Shown: one piece after another, positions 32,064 through 41,448 of the stretch
Position numbering within the stretch: the stretch's first letter is position 1
How the letters are laid out: the number at the start of each line of letters is the position of its first letter
Source of the DNA: JBJXFK01 sp046155505
GTDB lineage: Bacteria; Planctomycetota; Phycisphaerae; UBA1845; Fen-1342
Assembly: GCA_046155505.1 (NCBI GenBank)
Contig: JBJXFK010000002.1
Location: 1-64,000, forward strand
DNA length: 64,000 nucleotides
Direction of reading: 5' to 3'
Translations under genes and position numbers: made by a program
Notes under the pieces: model-generated
What the model was told of the DNA's origin: nothing
Database searches by the model: none
Seen by the model: only the letters and a program-made list of their open reading frames with translations

Positions 32064-35000
32064 CTACGGACATGACGCTCCGAAGACAGACAACAGCACC
32101 GCCAAATCGGCCAGATCGACGTCACTATCCAGATCGAGATCGCCTTGGCGGCGCGATGCGTCGCTCGTCGTGCCGAACCAGCGCAGAAGCGTGGCCAGAT
32201 CGATCAAGTCGCGCGTCCCGTCGGCGTTTACGTCGCCCTCACACTCGCATGCATCAGGCAAGCCGTTGCCGTCGAGATCGGTCGGCGACGTAATGTAGAG
32301 TTTCGCGTCGGCAAAAACAGCTTGATCGTTGCCGAACGAACCGGCGTCAGTCGTCGCCAGCGTGAGGAATCGATCGTCGCCATCGAGCGCGATGCTGATA
32401 CGTTCGAACAGTTTCGCATAGCCCGCGAACAGATCGCGGTAGCGCACCTCTCCATCGACCAGCACCCAGATTTCGAACGTCGTATCAACACCGACCACGC
32501 TGGTGTTCACGCCGACTACCGCATCGAACCGTTGCGCCTGTCGCCCCGGATTCGCGGCGCGAACCGCGTCGAGGTCAATCGTGCAGCCGCCGTTTGCGTG
32601 CATGCCGACGCCGCCGCGGCCGATGGCAGGCGAGTCGATCGTCGCAAGCGGGCCGTTGAAGTACGCCACGTCGCCGCGAATTGCATCCCAGTATTCGCCC
32701 GCCGTCGGCGAGAACAGGAAGCTCAGCCCGGTGGTCGAGATCGGCGTGACGCCGCGCGGCAGGAACACGCCGTTGACGAGCGGCAAACTCGCTCGTCCGC
32801 CCGCGCCATCGGTGGCGTTGAACACTGGGCCGGCGTTCGCGCCGCTCTCGCCGAAAGCGTTCGCCCCGACGGCGATGCCTGTTCGCGGCCGCACGCCGCG
32901 ACCGTTGGCAGCCGTGCCTCGTCCGTTTCCGCCGGCGATCATGTCACCCACGTCGAGTGCCTCGGTCGTCTGCGCGCGATCCGACACGCCACTGCGATCG
33001 CAGTCGTCCGGAATCTCAGAGAAGAGCAAACTCGCCGGAACGATTTGTCGCGAGAGGCCCGGCCCCTCGACGCGCAGGATCATGCCCGAGTCGCCGCCAC
33101 CTTGAATCCAGTTGATGCGAAACTCGTGATAGCCCGGAAGCAACGCCGCGGGTGCCGACAGTTCGCGCATGCCGTGAAAGCCGTCGTTGTTGATGAGCTG
33201 CGCAGTGCCCAGGAAGAAGCGCGACCCGTCGTCGGACTCGATCGAGAAGGTGTACACGCCGGCCTGCGCCGCAAAGAAGTATCCCGAAAACTGCACGGCC
33301 ACCGAAAATCGTCGCCCACTGCCCAGCACAATGTTCTGCGACGGGGCGAGGTTCACTTGCGCGGCGACATCCTCGTGATAAGGCGTGAGCGGATTGAGCG
33401 AGGGCAGGTTGTCGGGCAGGCGCTCGACCGCGTAATACGCCGCGGTGACGCCCGGAGCCGACCACATCGCGGCGGGGATCACCTGCTTGGCCAAGCCCGG
33501 CCCCTCGATGCGTGCGATCAGGCCAGCGCCGCCGCCGCCCTCAAAATGCTCAACGCGGATCGCGTGCGTACCGATGGGCAGGTTGATGATGCCCGTGCGT
33601 TCCGCCATGCCGTGAAAGCCGTCGTTGGCGACGACGACGCGGTCATTGACGTACAAAATCGAACCATCGTCGGACTCGGTGAAGAAGCGATAGTCGCCCG
33701 CGGTCGTGATATCGAGCGTGCCAGTGAAGACGCCGCCCACGAAATCGGCACGGCCGCTCGTGGCAAAGTTGCCGTCAGTGGACGGGAAATCGATCGTCGG
33801 CACGACGTTTGTCGTAAACGACGTGCGCGTCGAGTAATCCGGCACAAACTGATCTTCCATCGAATAGTAGCGCGCACGCAGCCCCGGACGCAGGCTCCAC
33901 GGCGAATCGGGAACGCGCGGCGTGAGCAGCGTGATCGAAACCGTCGCATTGGCCGAGCTGAGCGCACCGTCAGTCACGTTGTACGTGAATCGATCGGTCG
34001 CGCCGCTGGCGGGCGGGGTGTAGAGCAATTCGTCGCGCCCGCCGGGCCCGGTGCCGATCGAGCGGACGATGCTGCCGCCGCGGAAACTAGTCGCGGCGAA
34101 TGTGCCGATGTTGATCGCGTCGCAGTTGCCGTCGAGGTCGTTGGCGAGCACGTCGATGCGCAGCGCCTGGCCCACCACCGTCGCCGCCGCATCGCCACGC
34201 GCACGCGGAGGCAACGGCGTCGGATAGGGACCGACATCGTCGAGGCACGGGCGCGAGTTGCGGAAGTTCATGATGGCGTCCAAAGATCGCGTGCCGAAGC
34301 GCGACAAATCGCCTGCACATCCGCCCAGCCCCGAGCACATGATGGAGCAATCATTGTCGCCGTCGCAATGCCCGGCGCTCCAGTTATGGCCGATCTCGTG
34401 CGCGGTCAGCCCGACGCGACTCGCCAAATCAGTTGTGAATCGCGATTGCGAAAAGCCGTAGCCAACACCGTCGGTCGCGGCACAAATCTGGCTCAGCCAT
34501 GCCACGCCGATGACGCCGTTGCCGAGCGTGCGGCCGGTCATCATGTGCGCGATGTCGCGCGGCACGTCGGTGTGATTGTCGCGCCAGTGATTGCGGAACT
34601 CGTTGAGAATGTCGCCGCCGACACCTTGCGTGTATGGATCGGGATCGGTGCTGCGCACGATGACCGTGCCGATGGCGTAGGTGATGCCGGCGTCGCGGGA
34701 ATAGATCAACTCGACTGAGTTCATCACCAACTCAATGTCTGCGATCGTCGCGACGACCGAACTGCCGTTCTGCTGAAAGAACTCATAGTCGGCGTCGAAC
34801 GCGATCAACGCTTCGCGCAGACACGCCGCGCCGCGATCCGTAATTTCGCCATCGGACTCTTCGTCGCCGTCCGCCAACAACGCGCGCGAAGCATGCACGT
34901 CCGCCACGCCGCAGCGCCAGTCGCCGGGCAGCACATCGGTTGCTTGGTACACGACGACTGAATCGCCGGAGTCCGTCGGATCGACCGACGAGAGCGATTG

Positions 35001-35444
35001 CACGAACCACGCAGGCGCGTCGGTCGGATAGACGGCGATCGAAACGTCGCCATCAACCATTGATGCCGCAACAAGCGCGCCGTCATCGCCGACAACACTG
35101 CCGCGCCACGTCGTCACCGGCGGCGCGTCGAGCACCGACAGTTCTCCGTGCGCATCGACCAGCACGCGGAACGACGCGTCTCGCAATGAGTACGGCGTCA
35201 TCACGATTTCGCGCGTTTCGCCAGGAAGATGAAGCGTGATCGCCGTCTGGTCGATTGATTCGACCACCGTCGCGCCTGCGATGGTGCCGTCGCGGAGATT
35301 CAGCCGATCGAGCACATTCGCGGCGAGCGCATGCGCGTCGCTACCAGCCGTCTGTACGGCAGTCTCCGCTGCGCGTAACGTCGATGCACAAAACGCCGCA
35401 GCAATCGCAGCCGCGAGGCAGCATGCGCGCGAGAATCCACTCAT
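32064..35444 (-). CDS. Large secreted metzincin-type protease with PA14, NPCBM-like and dockerin domains
   Basis: 1126 aa from ATG 35444 (GGAG 7 nt upstream). Order: signal peptide (to about 25), propeptide, catalytic domain with zinc site HEIGHNWSAGH (H349, E350, H353, H359), cadherin-like segment (DRFTYNVTDGALSSANATVS, about 475-510), first PA14-like domain (about 520-670; DYRFFTESDDGSILYVNDRV), second PA14-like domain (about 675-825; YTFSIESDDGSRFFLGTAQL). An NPCBM-like carbohydrate-binding region follows (about 940-1060; FEIWVLVDGEVRYRDL). Two dockerin repeats end the protein as SVFGASCP. PA14 and NPCBM modules suggest binding to glycans, so the protease may act on glycoproteins or be anchored to polysaccharide. 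Confidence 0.87.
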   Translation of the reverse strand: MSGFSRACCLAAAIAAAFCASTLRAAETAVQTAGSDAHALAANVLDRLNLRDGTIAGATVVESIDQTAITLHLPGETREIVMTPYSLRDASFRVLVDAHGELSVLDAPPVTTWRGSVVGDDGALVAASMVDGDVSIAVYPTDAPAWFVQSLSSVDPTDSGDSVVVYQATDVLPGDWRCGVADVHASRALLADGDEESDGEITDRGAACLREALIAFDADYEFFQQNGSSVVATIADIELVMNSVELIYSRDAGITYAIGTVIVRSTDPDPYTQGVGGDILNEFRNHWRDNHTDVPRDIAHMMTGRTLGNGVIGVAWLSQICAATDGVGYGFSQSRFTTDLASRVGLTAHEIGHNWSAGHCDGDNDCSIMCSGLGGCAGDLSRFGTRSLDAIMNFRNSRPCLDDVGPYPTPLPPRARGDAAATVVGQALRIDVLANDLDGNCDAINIGTFAATSFRGGSIVRSIGTGPGGRDELLYTPPASGATDRFTYNVTDGALSSANATVSITLLTPRVPDSPWSLRPGLRARYYSMEDQFVPDYSTRTSFTTNVVPTIDFPSTDGNFATSGRADFVGGVFTGTLDITTAGDYRFFTESDDGSILYVNDRVVVANDGFHGMAERTGIINLPIGTHAIRVEHFEGGGGAGLIARIEGPGLAKQVIPAAMWSAPGVTAAYYAVERLPDNLPSLNPLTPYHEDVAAQVNLAPSQNIVLGSGRRFSVAVQFSGYFFAAQAGVYTFSIESDDGSRFFLGTAQLINNDGFHGMRELSAPAALLPGYHEFRINWIQGGGDSGMILRVEGPGLSRQIVPASLLFSEIPDDCDRSGVSDRAQTTEALDVGDMIAGGNGRGTAANGRGVRPRTGIAVGANAFGESGANAGPVFNATDGAGGRASLPLVNGVFLPRGVTPISTTGLSFLFSPTAGEYWDAIRGDVAYFNGPLATIDSPAIGRGGVGMHANGGCTIDLDAVRAANPGRQAQRFDAVVGVNTSVVGVDTTFEIWVLVDGEVRYRDLFAGYAKLFERISIALDGDDRFLTLATTDAGSFGNDQAVFADAKLYITSPTDLDGNGLPDACECEGDVNADGTRDLIDLATLLRWFGTTSDASRRQGDLDLDSDVDLADLAVLLSVFGASCP

Positions 35445-35867
35445 TCAGTACTCCGATGTCGGTTACTCGGACGGATGCGTCGCATGCGAGATGCCGCGTG
35501 CGAGGCGCATCACCAGTGTACCCAGCGACGCCCGCGCACCAAAGCTGATTTGCGACCGAACACGGCAAACCCAGGGCATGTTTTCTCAGGAACTGGCGCG
35601 AGATGCCACGTCGCGCTTGAAACGCAGTCCGCCTGTACCGTAACTCGTCGCCAATTCACGCCGCGTGACCGCGCAATCGTTCACGGTGGCGCGCCGCGCG
35701 CTTCGCGGCCAATCGCGCGCAAGTAAGTCGGCTCAGTTCAGTTTTCACTCGTCTCATCCTGCTCTCATGCCGTGTTGCTACGTTTGTTTTGTCGCACGGT
35801 TGTAGCCGTGTGGCGAAGTAATCGCGCGGCATCGCGTCGCATCGCGCTTGCCACGAAGGAGCATGTG
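35445..35867. other. Divergent intergenic region
   Basis: The region between two divergent secreted-protein genes should hold both promoters. I see no strong -35/-10 pair, hairpin or small ORF. Confidence 0.4.
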
Positions 35868-36674
35868 ATGAAACGGTTTCGCCTTCATGAACCCCGTGTC
35901 GGACTGGTCGCGCTCGGCCTGCTCACGTTCGTCCCGCTCGCGTGGACGATGCTTCAAGATGCCGAGCTTGGGACGCTCGCCGCGACGCCGCCGGCCGTGG
36001 GCGTCGCACCGCGCGGCGACGAACTGCTGTACTCACGTCTGAAACTCTACATCGAGTACAACTCGTCGGCCGACGACGTCGGCGTACAGTTGCAACTCGA
36101 CGGCGTGCCGTGGCGCAGCCTCAAAGCGTTTCTGCCGGACGGCGGGCGGCTGCTCGACATTCGCACACAGAACAGCCTGCGTCTGCAAGGTATGACCGAG
36201 CTGTTTTTCGAGAGCTCGGAACCGCCGCTGGAAGACCTGCCGCTCGAAAAGTTCTATGCCCGCTTCCCCGCAGGCACGTACGAGTTCGAGGGCATCACCA
36301 TCGAAGGCGACGAGATTGAGGGCGAAGCGGAGTTTCGCCACGTCATTCCCGCCGGGCCGGAAATCATCTGGCCGCCGCAGGGTGACCAGCCGCCGATCGT
36401 TGAGATCGATGACTTCGAAATCGAATGGGAGCCGGTGACGACGACTATCGACGGCTCAACGAATCTGTCGATCGTCGGCTATCAGGTGATCGTCGAACAA
36501 CTCGAGCCGCGGCGGATTTTCAGCATCGACTTGCCGGCGGACGAAACGTCGGTCGAGGTGCCGGAAGAATTTTTCCGGCAGATCGGCGCATTACACAAGT
36601 TCGAGATTCTCGCCATCGAAGCAAGCGGGAATCAGACCATCACGGAAGGCGAGTTTGTGATCGAAGAGGATTAG
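35868..36674 (+). CDS. Secreted protein with fibronectin-III-like domain
   Basis: 268 aa from ATG 35868; AAGGAG 7 nt upstream decides this start over the longer frame from 35772. The N-terminal hydrophobic segment (VGLVALGLLTFVPLAWTML) is a signal peptide or anchor. The first half (residues 40-165) contains YIEYNSSADDVGVQLQLDGV, seen in related planctomycete secreted proteins but not characterised to my knowledge. Residues 175-268 look like a fibronectin type III fold (FEIEWEPVTTTIDGSTNLSI, YQVIVEQLEP, LHKFEILAIEASGNQT). The strong hairpin at 36691-36735 follows. Confidence 0.75.
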   Translation: MKRFRLHEPRVGLVALGLLTFVPLAWTMLQDAELGTLAATPPAVGVAPRGDELLYSRLKLYIEYNSSADDVGVQLQLDGVPWRSLKAFLPDGGRLLDIRTQNSLRLQGMTELFFESSEPPLEDLPLEKFYARFPAGTYEFEGITIEGDEIEGEAEFRHVIPAGPEIIWPPQGDQPPIVEIDDFEIEWEPVTTTIDGSTNLSIVGYQVIVEQLEPRRIFSIDLPADETSVEVPEEFFRQIGALHKFEILAIEASGNQTITEGEFVIEED

Positions 36675-37024
36675 CGGGCGGTCATCACGCACGGTGCGGC
36701 GACGGCGAGCCGAGAACTCGCCGACGCCGCACCGTCGTGTCGTGTCGTGTCGTGGTACTCACCTGACCAGCGCGCTCCGCACGGGGCGAGAGATTTTTCT
36801 CGCATCCGCAATCCGGCATCGCGAACGCCGCGTAATCATGTCGCTACGGGGACATGACCAGCTTTCGCACCCGACGGAGATCGTTCGCCGGCGCGCAGCC
36901 GTTCCGCGCATCGGCGTCCGCGATCCCCGTTGCAGAGCGAGCGGTGTGTCCGCAAGGCCGCCGCTCGTTCATTTTTCTTGCGCGGGAAGTACGCAACGCC
37001 GAGCGCGACGTGCCGGTCGCAAAA
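36675..37024. other. Intergenic region between convergent genes
   Basis: It contains the hairpin at 36691-36735 and pentamer repeats CGTGT (36736-36750). Beyond that I see nothing supported; overlapping frames are shadows of the CBS-domain gene. Confidence 0.4.
36691..36735 (+). terminator. Long GC hairpin downstream of the FN3-like gene
   Basis: A 19-bp stem with one mismatch (ACGGTGCGGCGACGGCGAG at 36691-36709 against 36717-36735) and a 7-nt loop. Three CGTGT pentamers follow instead of a U-tract. It could stop transcription in a factor-dependent way or protect the mRNA 3' end. Confidence 0.5.
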
Positions 37025-37477
37025 TCACGCCCGCGCCGGCTCGCGAAATCCGCCCATCATGTATTCATAGAGGTACTGGATCGTCTCTTCCTGCTCGACG
37101 CAGTCATCCTCAATCAGATCGCCGATCGAAACAATCCCGACCAGTTGATCGTTTTCGACCACCGGCAAGTGGCGAATGCGATTTTCCTTCATTACCGCTC
37201 GGCAATCGGCCCGCGTCGCGTTTGGCGGGCAGACCGCCACCGGCTGCGTCATCACTTCGCTCACGAGCGTCGCACTCGGATCAAGCTGCTCGGCGACCAC
37301 CCGGTTGAGCACGTCGCGTTCGGTGAAAATGCCAATCACGCTTTCGCCACGAGTGACGACCAGCGCACCGATGCGGCGCTGATTCATCTGCCGGGCGGCG
37401 TCGAGCACGCTGGCATTTTCAGAGATGTGTGCGACCTGTGAGCCCTTGCGCTGAAGGATGTTGCGAACGGAGTGCAT
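37025..37477 (-). CDS. CBS-domain pair protein
   Basis: 150 aa made almost entirely of two CBS motifs. The first is at about 10-65 (SVLDAARQMNQRRIGALVVT, VIGIFTERDVLNRVV). The second is at about 75-135 (MTQPVAVCPPNATRADCRAV, RHLPVVENDQLVGIVSIGDL). Such pairs bind adenosyl ligands (AMP, ATP, SAM) and usually regulate partner proteins. ATG 37477 was chosen because GAGG lies 9 nt upstream and the first CBS helix follows. ATG 37492 is possible, and the longer frame to 37627 is not protein-like. Confidence 0.88.
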   Translation of the reverse strand: MHSVRNILQRKGSQVAHISENASVLDAARQMNQRRIGALVVTRGESVIGIFTERDVLNRVVAEQLDPSATLVSEVMTQPVAVCPPNATRADCRAVMKENRIRHLPVVENDQLVGIVSIGDLIEDDCVEQEETIQYLYEYMMGGFREPARA

Positions 37478-37737
37478 GCGACGATACCTCATGTTCGGTC
37501 GTGCTACGCAGCCGATGGGCGAACGCCCGGAAGAGATGATCGGCAGACGTAACTCTCGCCAACGACTAAGGATACACTCAGGGTGCGCGGTTTCGTCAAG
37601 ACAAATCCGCAGTGAAAGCGATTTCATGTCTAAGAAATCGAGCGAGCGCGGTTCCGAAACCGCGCTCGCGTGCCAATTTGATGGGTCTCCAAGATCGTCA
37701 ACCGCTCGAAATCCCGATTCAAACGGCTATTGCACAG

Positions 37738-38901
37738 CTAGTCGATCCCGAACTCAACGTTATCCAGCCGACTGAGCCCGCCATTTCCCGTCTTGATCGA
37801 GACGCGCTGCAGGTTTCGAAGCAGATCTCGCATTTCGGTTTCGGTTGGTCGTCGGCCTCCGTCGTCGGTGGAAATCGTCCAGCTTTCCGCGGTGTCGAGC
37901 AGCACGCCGACGTTCGTAAAGGTCCGTTCAATCTGCGACGCAGACCAATAGATCTCGTAACCGCCGCCGTAGAGCACCAGCGTCGCGATGTCGCTGCAGC
38001 AGTACGACTCCCAAGCGATGTCGAAAGTGATGCGCCGGCCGTACGCGGCCTCGAAGTCGCCGGTGAATTTCTCAGGCGACGTCCAGAACGCGAATCCCGC
38101 CGACGACGCGCTGAGATATCCCGACGCGGCCTCGAAGTTTGGATTGGTCAGCACGCCAAATGCGCCGCCGCCGATCTGCCAGCTCTCGTTGGAGGCGTCA
38201 AACGTCGAACGCACCGGCAATGCGAGTGCCGGCTTCGTCGGCTCGCCAAGCGAAACGTTGTCGATCCAAGAGTAGGCCCCCGTGCCCGCGAGGATCTTGA
38301 GCGTCGTGAGATTGCTAAGCACACGGCGGATCTGATCGCCGGTGGCACGCTGCTCGGTCGCCGTGTCATACCAGGATTCGGTCTCGTCGAGACGCACGAA
38401 GAACGACGCCCCCTGCGGTCTTGGCGTGTACTGTGGATTGTGTACGATCGTTACACCGCCGCCGCCAAGCACTACCCGCGGCTCGTTTGAGCAGCAGTGG
38501 TTCTCCCACGCTGCGTCGTACTGAAGCGAGCGTCCGTATGCGCCGCTGAAATTTCCCCGGAATTTCGCCGGCGCCACCCAATAGCCGAAGTTGGGCCGCG
38601 AGGTGGTGACAAGTTGCATGCCCTGATTCCAGGTCGGAGCGGTCGGAGCCTGGAATGCGCCGCCGTCCAGCCGCCAGCCATCATCGGACGTTTCGAATTT
38701 CGAAGTAACGGGCACAGGGAGCGACCGCCCGTTGGCTGAGTTCTCGTTGCTGTTGGCGCTCCCGTTATCGTTGCCGTTCGAGGTATTTGTGTTTGTGTTG
38801 TTTGGATCCATGACCTCGTCGGGCGGGCAGCCACCCACTGAAAACGACGCTGCCAGTCCGGCGACTAGTGAGAGTGTGAACGCGGCGGAACGACCTTGCA
38901 T
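37738..38901 (-). CDS. Lipoprotein with two laminin-IV-like domains
   Basis: 387 aa. The signal peptide ends in a lipobox, SVGGC, with C25 as the lipidation site. An Asn/Ser-rich spacer (PNNTNTNTSNGNDNGSANSN, residues 33-55) follows. Two tandem homologous domains run at about 64-215 and 225-387. Each begins with S-x-F-(E/D)-x-S-(D/N)-(D/E)-x-W and contains YW/FW-x-(A/S)-P-x-KF-x-G-(N/D)-F, AYGR and W-E-(N/S)-(H/Y)-CCS. The CCS pair occurs in both copies. The pattern resembles laminin B/domain IV modules. It is probably in the outer membrane or periplasm. Confidence 0.82.
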   Translation of the reverse strand: MQGRSAAFTLSLVAGLAASFSVGGCPPDEVMDPNNTNTNTSNGNDNGSANSNENSANGRSLPVPVTSKFETSDDGWRLDGGAFQAPTAPTWNQGMQLVTTSRPNFGYWVAPAKFRGNFSGAYGRSLQYDAAWENHCCSNEPRVVLGGGGVTIVHNPQYTPRPQGASFFVRLDETESWYDTATEQRATGDQIRRVLSNLTTLKILAGTGAYSWIDNVSLGEPTKPALALPVRSTFDASNESWQIGGGAFGVLTNPNFEAASGYLSASSAGFAFWTSPEKFTGDFEAAYGRRITFDIAWESYCCSDIATLVLYGGGYEIYWSASQIERTFTNVGVLLDTAESWTISTDDGGRRPTETEMRDLLRNLQRVSIKTGNGGLSRLDNVEFGID

Positions 38902-39097
38902 GCTGTATCTCCAATAAGTGGCCTTGAGACCATCATCGGAAACAGGTAGAACTCAGACGATCGGTCCTTTTCGCGCGGCCGCGTTTTTTCGCACGAATGC
39001 GCCGAACACAGGTCCGCAAAGCCCTTACGGAATGCAGCGACGCGCGTTGCGTTTCCGCCACGCGCGCCGCTTGTTGATCCTGCATGCCCGATTCAGA

Positions 39098-40258
39098 CTA
39101 CGCACCACACGCCTTCTTCAGCGCTTCGGCCTTATCCGTCTTCTCCCATGTGAAGTTCGGATGATTCCGACCGAAATGCCCGTTCCGCGCCGTCTCGCGG
39201 TAGATCGGGCGACGCAGATCCAGACTCTCAATAATCCCGCGCGGCGTCAGTTTGAAATTCGCTCGCACGGCCTCGGCGATTTTCTCTTCGCTGACCTTGG
39301 CCGTGCCCTCGGTGCTGACCAGCACGCTGGTCGGCTCGGCGACGCCGATCGCATAGCTGAGCTGCACTTCGCAAATATCGGCCAGGCCCGCGGCGACGAT
39401 ATTCTTGGCGATGTAGCGCGCCATGTACGCGGCCGAGCGATCGACCTTGGTCGGGTCCTTGCCGCTGAAAGCGCCGCCGCCGTGACGACCGCGACCGCCG
39501 TAGGTGTCGACGATGATCTTGCGGCCAGTGAGGCCGGTGTCGCCGTGCGGGCCGCCGATTTCGAAGCGGCCGGTCGGGTTGACGTGCAGCGTGATCTTGT
39601 CGTTGAACCACTCGCCGAGCACCGGCTTGAAGATGTGCTCGATGACGGCTTTCTTCAACTCGGGCTGGCGCTCGTTCCAGGTCTTGTCATGCTGCGTGCT
39701 GAGCACGAGTGTATCGACGCGTAGCGGCTTTTGCCCCTCGTACTCGACGGTCACCTGGCTCTTTGCATCGGGCCGCAAACCCGGAATGATGTTGTCGCGG
39801 CGGACGTGTACCTGACGCTCGACCAGTCGATGTGCGAGCTGGATCGGCAGCGGCATCAATTCGGGCGTTTCGCGGCAGGCGAAGCCGAACATCATGCCTT
39901 GGTCGCCCGCTCCCTCTCGATCGACGCCCATGGCGATGTCCGGCGACTGCTTCTTGATGCTGGTCAGCACGGCGCACGATTCATAGTCGAACCGCATGTC
40001 GCCGCTGGTGTAGCCGATTTCCTGCACGACTTCGCGGACGATGTCGGGGATTTCGACGTAGGCCTTGGTGGTGATTTCGCCGGCGACGACGGCCATGCCG
40101 GTGGAGACGAGCGTTTCACACGCGACGCGCGAATGGGGGTCCTGAGCGAGCATCGCGTCGAGGATGGCATCGGAAATCTGGTCGGCCACTTTGTCAGGGT
40201 GGCCCATGCTGACGGATTCGGAAGTGAACAAATAGCGTCGGTTCGCGGGCGTGGACAC
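39098..40258 (-). CDS. metK: S-adenosylmethionine synthetase
   Basis: 386 aa. It makes SAM from methionine and ATP. Motifs present are [38 protein letters not shown], the ATP/phosphate motif [25 protein letters not shown] and the P-loop-like [19 protein letters not shown]. Length and motif spacing are normal for bacterial MetK. Translation starts at GTG 40258 with GAGGAG 9 nt upstream; there is no in-frame ATG nearby. A good promoter lies at 40323-40351, leaving a leader of about 57 nt. Confidence 0.96.
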   Translation of the reverse strand: MSTPANRRYLFTSESVSMGHPDKVADQISDAILDAMLAQDPHSRVACETLVSTGMAVVAGEITTKAYVEIPDIVREVVQEIGYTSGDMRFDYESCAVLTSIKKQSPDIAMGVDREGAGDQGMMFGFACRETPELMPLPIQLAHRLVERQVHVRRDNIIPGLRPDAKSQVTVEYEGQKPLRVDTLVLSTQHDKTWNERQPELKKAVIEHIFKPVLGEWFNDKITLHVNPTGRFEIGGPHGDTGLTGRKIIVDTYGGRGRHGGGAFSGKDPTKVDRSAAYMARYIAKNIVAAGLADICEVQLSYAIGVAEPTSVLVSTEGTAKVSEEKIAEAVRANFKLTPRGIIESLDLRRPIYRETARNGHFGRNHPNFTWEKTDKAEALKKACGA

Positions 40259-40322
40259 GGGAAACGCTCCTCTCGCAACCTCAGTCGCGGATGGTGAAAC
40301 GGGCTCAAACGCCGAGCCATGT

Positions 40323-40351
40323 AATATAGTCTGGACGAGGGGCGGTCACAA
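40323..40351 (-). promoter_or_regulatory. metK promoter
   Basis: On the minus strand, TTGTGA (complement of 40346-40351), a 17-bp spacer and TATATT (complement of 40323-40328). The short leader contains a 5-bp hairpin GGCTC-ggcgttt-GAGCC near its 5' end. Confidence 0.6.
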
Positions 40352-40469
40352 GAAACGCGGGGCGGCGGAATCGATGGTCAGCGGTTCCGGCGGCGCGGGT
40401 GACGTTGTTTGCCGATCACATCTCGGCGATGCTACAACGTCAAGTCGTTCGACGGCAGGAGTCCGAGCC

Positions 40470-40661
40470 ATGCGATCCGTCAAGTTCGTGTATTGGGAAG
40501 AAGATGGAGCGTGGATCGGCTATTTCCAGGAATTTCCGGATTACTGGACGCAAGGCGACAGCTTCGACGACCTGAAGAGCCATCTGAAAGACCTTTACGA
40601 TGATCTCACCAGCGGTCAGTTGCCCGGCATCCGCAAAGTTGACGAGTTGATTCTCGCATGA
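40470..40661 (+). CDS. HicB-like antitoxin
   Basis: 63 aa of the compact HicB/UPF0150 fold: VKFVYWEEDGAWIGYFQEFP, then GDSFDDLKSHLKDLYDDLTS. It lacks a C-terminal DNA-binding extension, as in the short hicB-then-hicA class. The stop overlaps the ATG of the damaged hicA (ATGA at 40658-40661). ATG 40470 follows GCAGGAGTCCGAGCC, with AGGAG about 7-8 nt upstream. A functional antitoxin next to an inactive toxin suggests decay of the pair. Confidence 0.82.
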   Translation: MRSVKFVYWEEDGAWIGYFQEFPDYWTQGDSFDDLKSHLKDLYDDLTSGQLPGIRKVDELILA

Positions 40662-40842
40662 AACGCGTCGGCTGATTCGAGCGATTGAGGAGTTGGGCTG
40701 CGCCCTGATTCGGCACGGCGGCAAGCACGATTGGTATCGAAATCCCAGAACCGGCGTCTCGCAACCTGTTCCACGGCATCGGGAAATCAAAGATCGGCTC
40801 GCGCGGCACATCTTGAAGATGCTGCAGAACCCGGCGGAGTGA
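40658..40842 (+). pseudogene. HicA/YcfA-like toxin, frameshifted
   Basis: From ATG 40658 the frame reads MKRVG and stops at once. Two bases out of phase, the sequence from 40666 reads RRLIRAIEELGCALIRHGGK, then HDWYRNPRTGVSQPVPRH, the HicA double-stranded RNA-binding-like fold with its conserved GGKHDWY region, to a stop at 40840-40842. A 2-bp CG insertion near 40664-40667 (or a 1-bp loss) in ATGAAACGCGTCGG explains this. The correct phase has no ATG/GTG/TTG start after its last stop. The rest of the gene is intact, so the damage is recent or a sequencing error. Confidence 0.78.
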
Positions 40843-40917
40843 TTCCGACCAACGGGTGTCCGCCGGATTTCAGGACGATCGCGGCGGTGAAGACGGGGGC
40901 ACTGACACCTTTTCGCT

Positions 40918-41448
40918 TCAGCCGCCGGGCCACAGACCTTTTTGAATCGCCGCGAGCGACGTCGGCGACGGTAGGAGTACCCGTTTGTGATCGCCGATGG
41001 CGGCGAGCCAGAGCAACACGCAGCGATCGTCCACGAATCGGGATGCGATTCGTAGAACGACTGCGCGATGGTCGCGATCGTCCCGCGTGCGCCCGATGTT
41101 TAGTGCGTCGACATAGAGCGAGGCATTGTGGGCCATCCACGCCTCGCACAACGCGGGGTCTTCCGGCGCGACTTCTTCTCGCATTTTCCATCGAATCGGG
41201 CGGCCCACTTCGCACTTTCCCGTAAGCGAGATGTAGGGTTGGCTGAACCTCCCGAGGTGATGCGGCGTAGCACCGTTGCGCCACTGCATGTACGCGCCGC
41301 CGGCCGCATTCTCGCCGACCCATTGCACGGTCGCGGCGGCAGCGGAACCGAGTTCGAGGCTTACAACGGAACGAAGCTCGTCGAGCGCAACGGGGCGTGG
41401 CTCGCGAAGGAGCAAAATCAGTGTTGGACAGTCGGAACCGATGTTCAT
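40918..41448 (-). CDS. Hypothetical protein
   Basis: 176 aa. The frame looks coding: PTLILLLREPRPVALDELRS and YMQWRNGATPHHLGRFSQPY are typical globular sequence, and the plus-strand alternative is Arg-rich. Mixed alpha/beta, no signal peptide. I do not recognise the family; it has some feel of small DUF4261-type or immunity-like cytoplasmic proteins. A frame extending to 41602 in another phase is rejected as low-complexity. Confidence 0.55.
   Translation of the reverse strand: MNIGSDCPTLILLLREPRPVALDELRSVVSLELGSAAAATVQWVGENAAGGAYMQWRNGATPHHLGRFSQPYISLTGKCEVGRPIRWKMREEVAPEDPALCEAWMAHNASLYVDALNIGRTRDDRDHRAVVLRIASRFVDDRCVLLWLAAIGDHKRVLLPSPTSLAAIQKGLWPGG

Noticed and set aside
32145..34718. 857-aa open frame on the plus strand opposite the large protease gene
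   Set aside because: Arg/Ala/His-rich shadow of the 1126-aa protease, whose signal peptide, zinc site and dockerin repeats prove the minus frame.
40259..40322. A known SAM riboswitch upstream of metK
   Set aside because: I could not recognise the conserved core of any known SAM or SAH class; only a short hairpin is visible.
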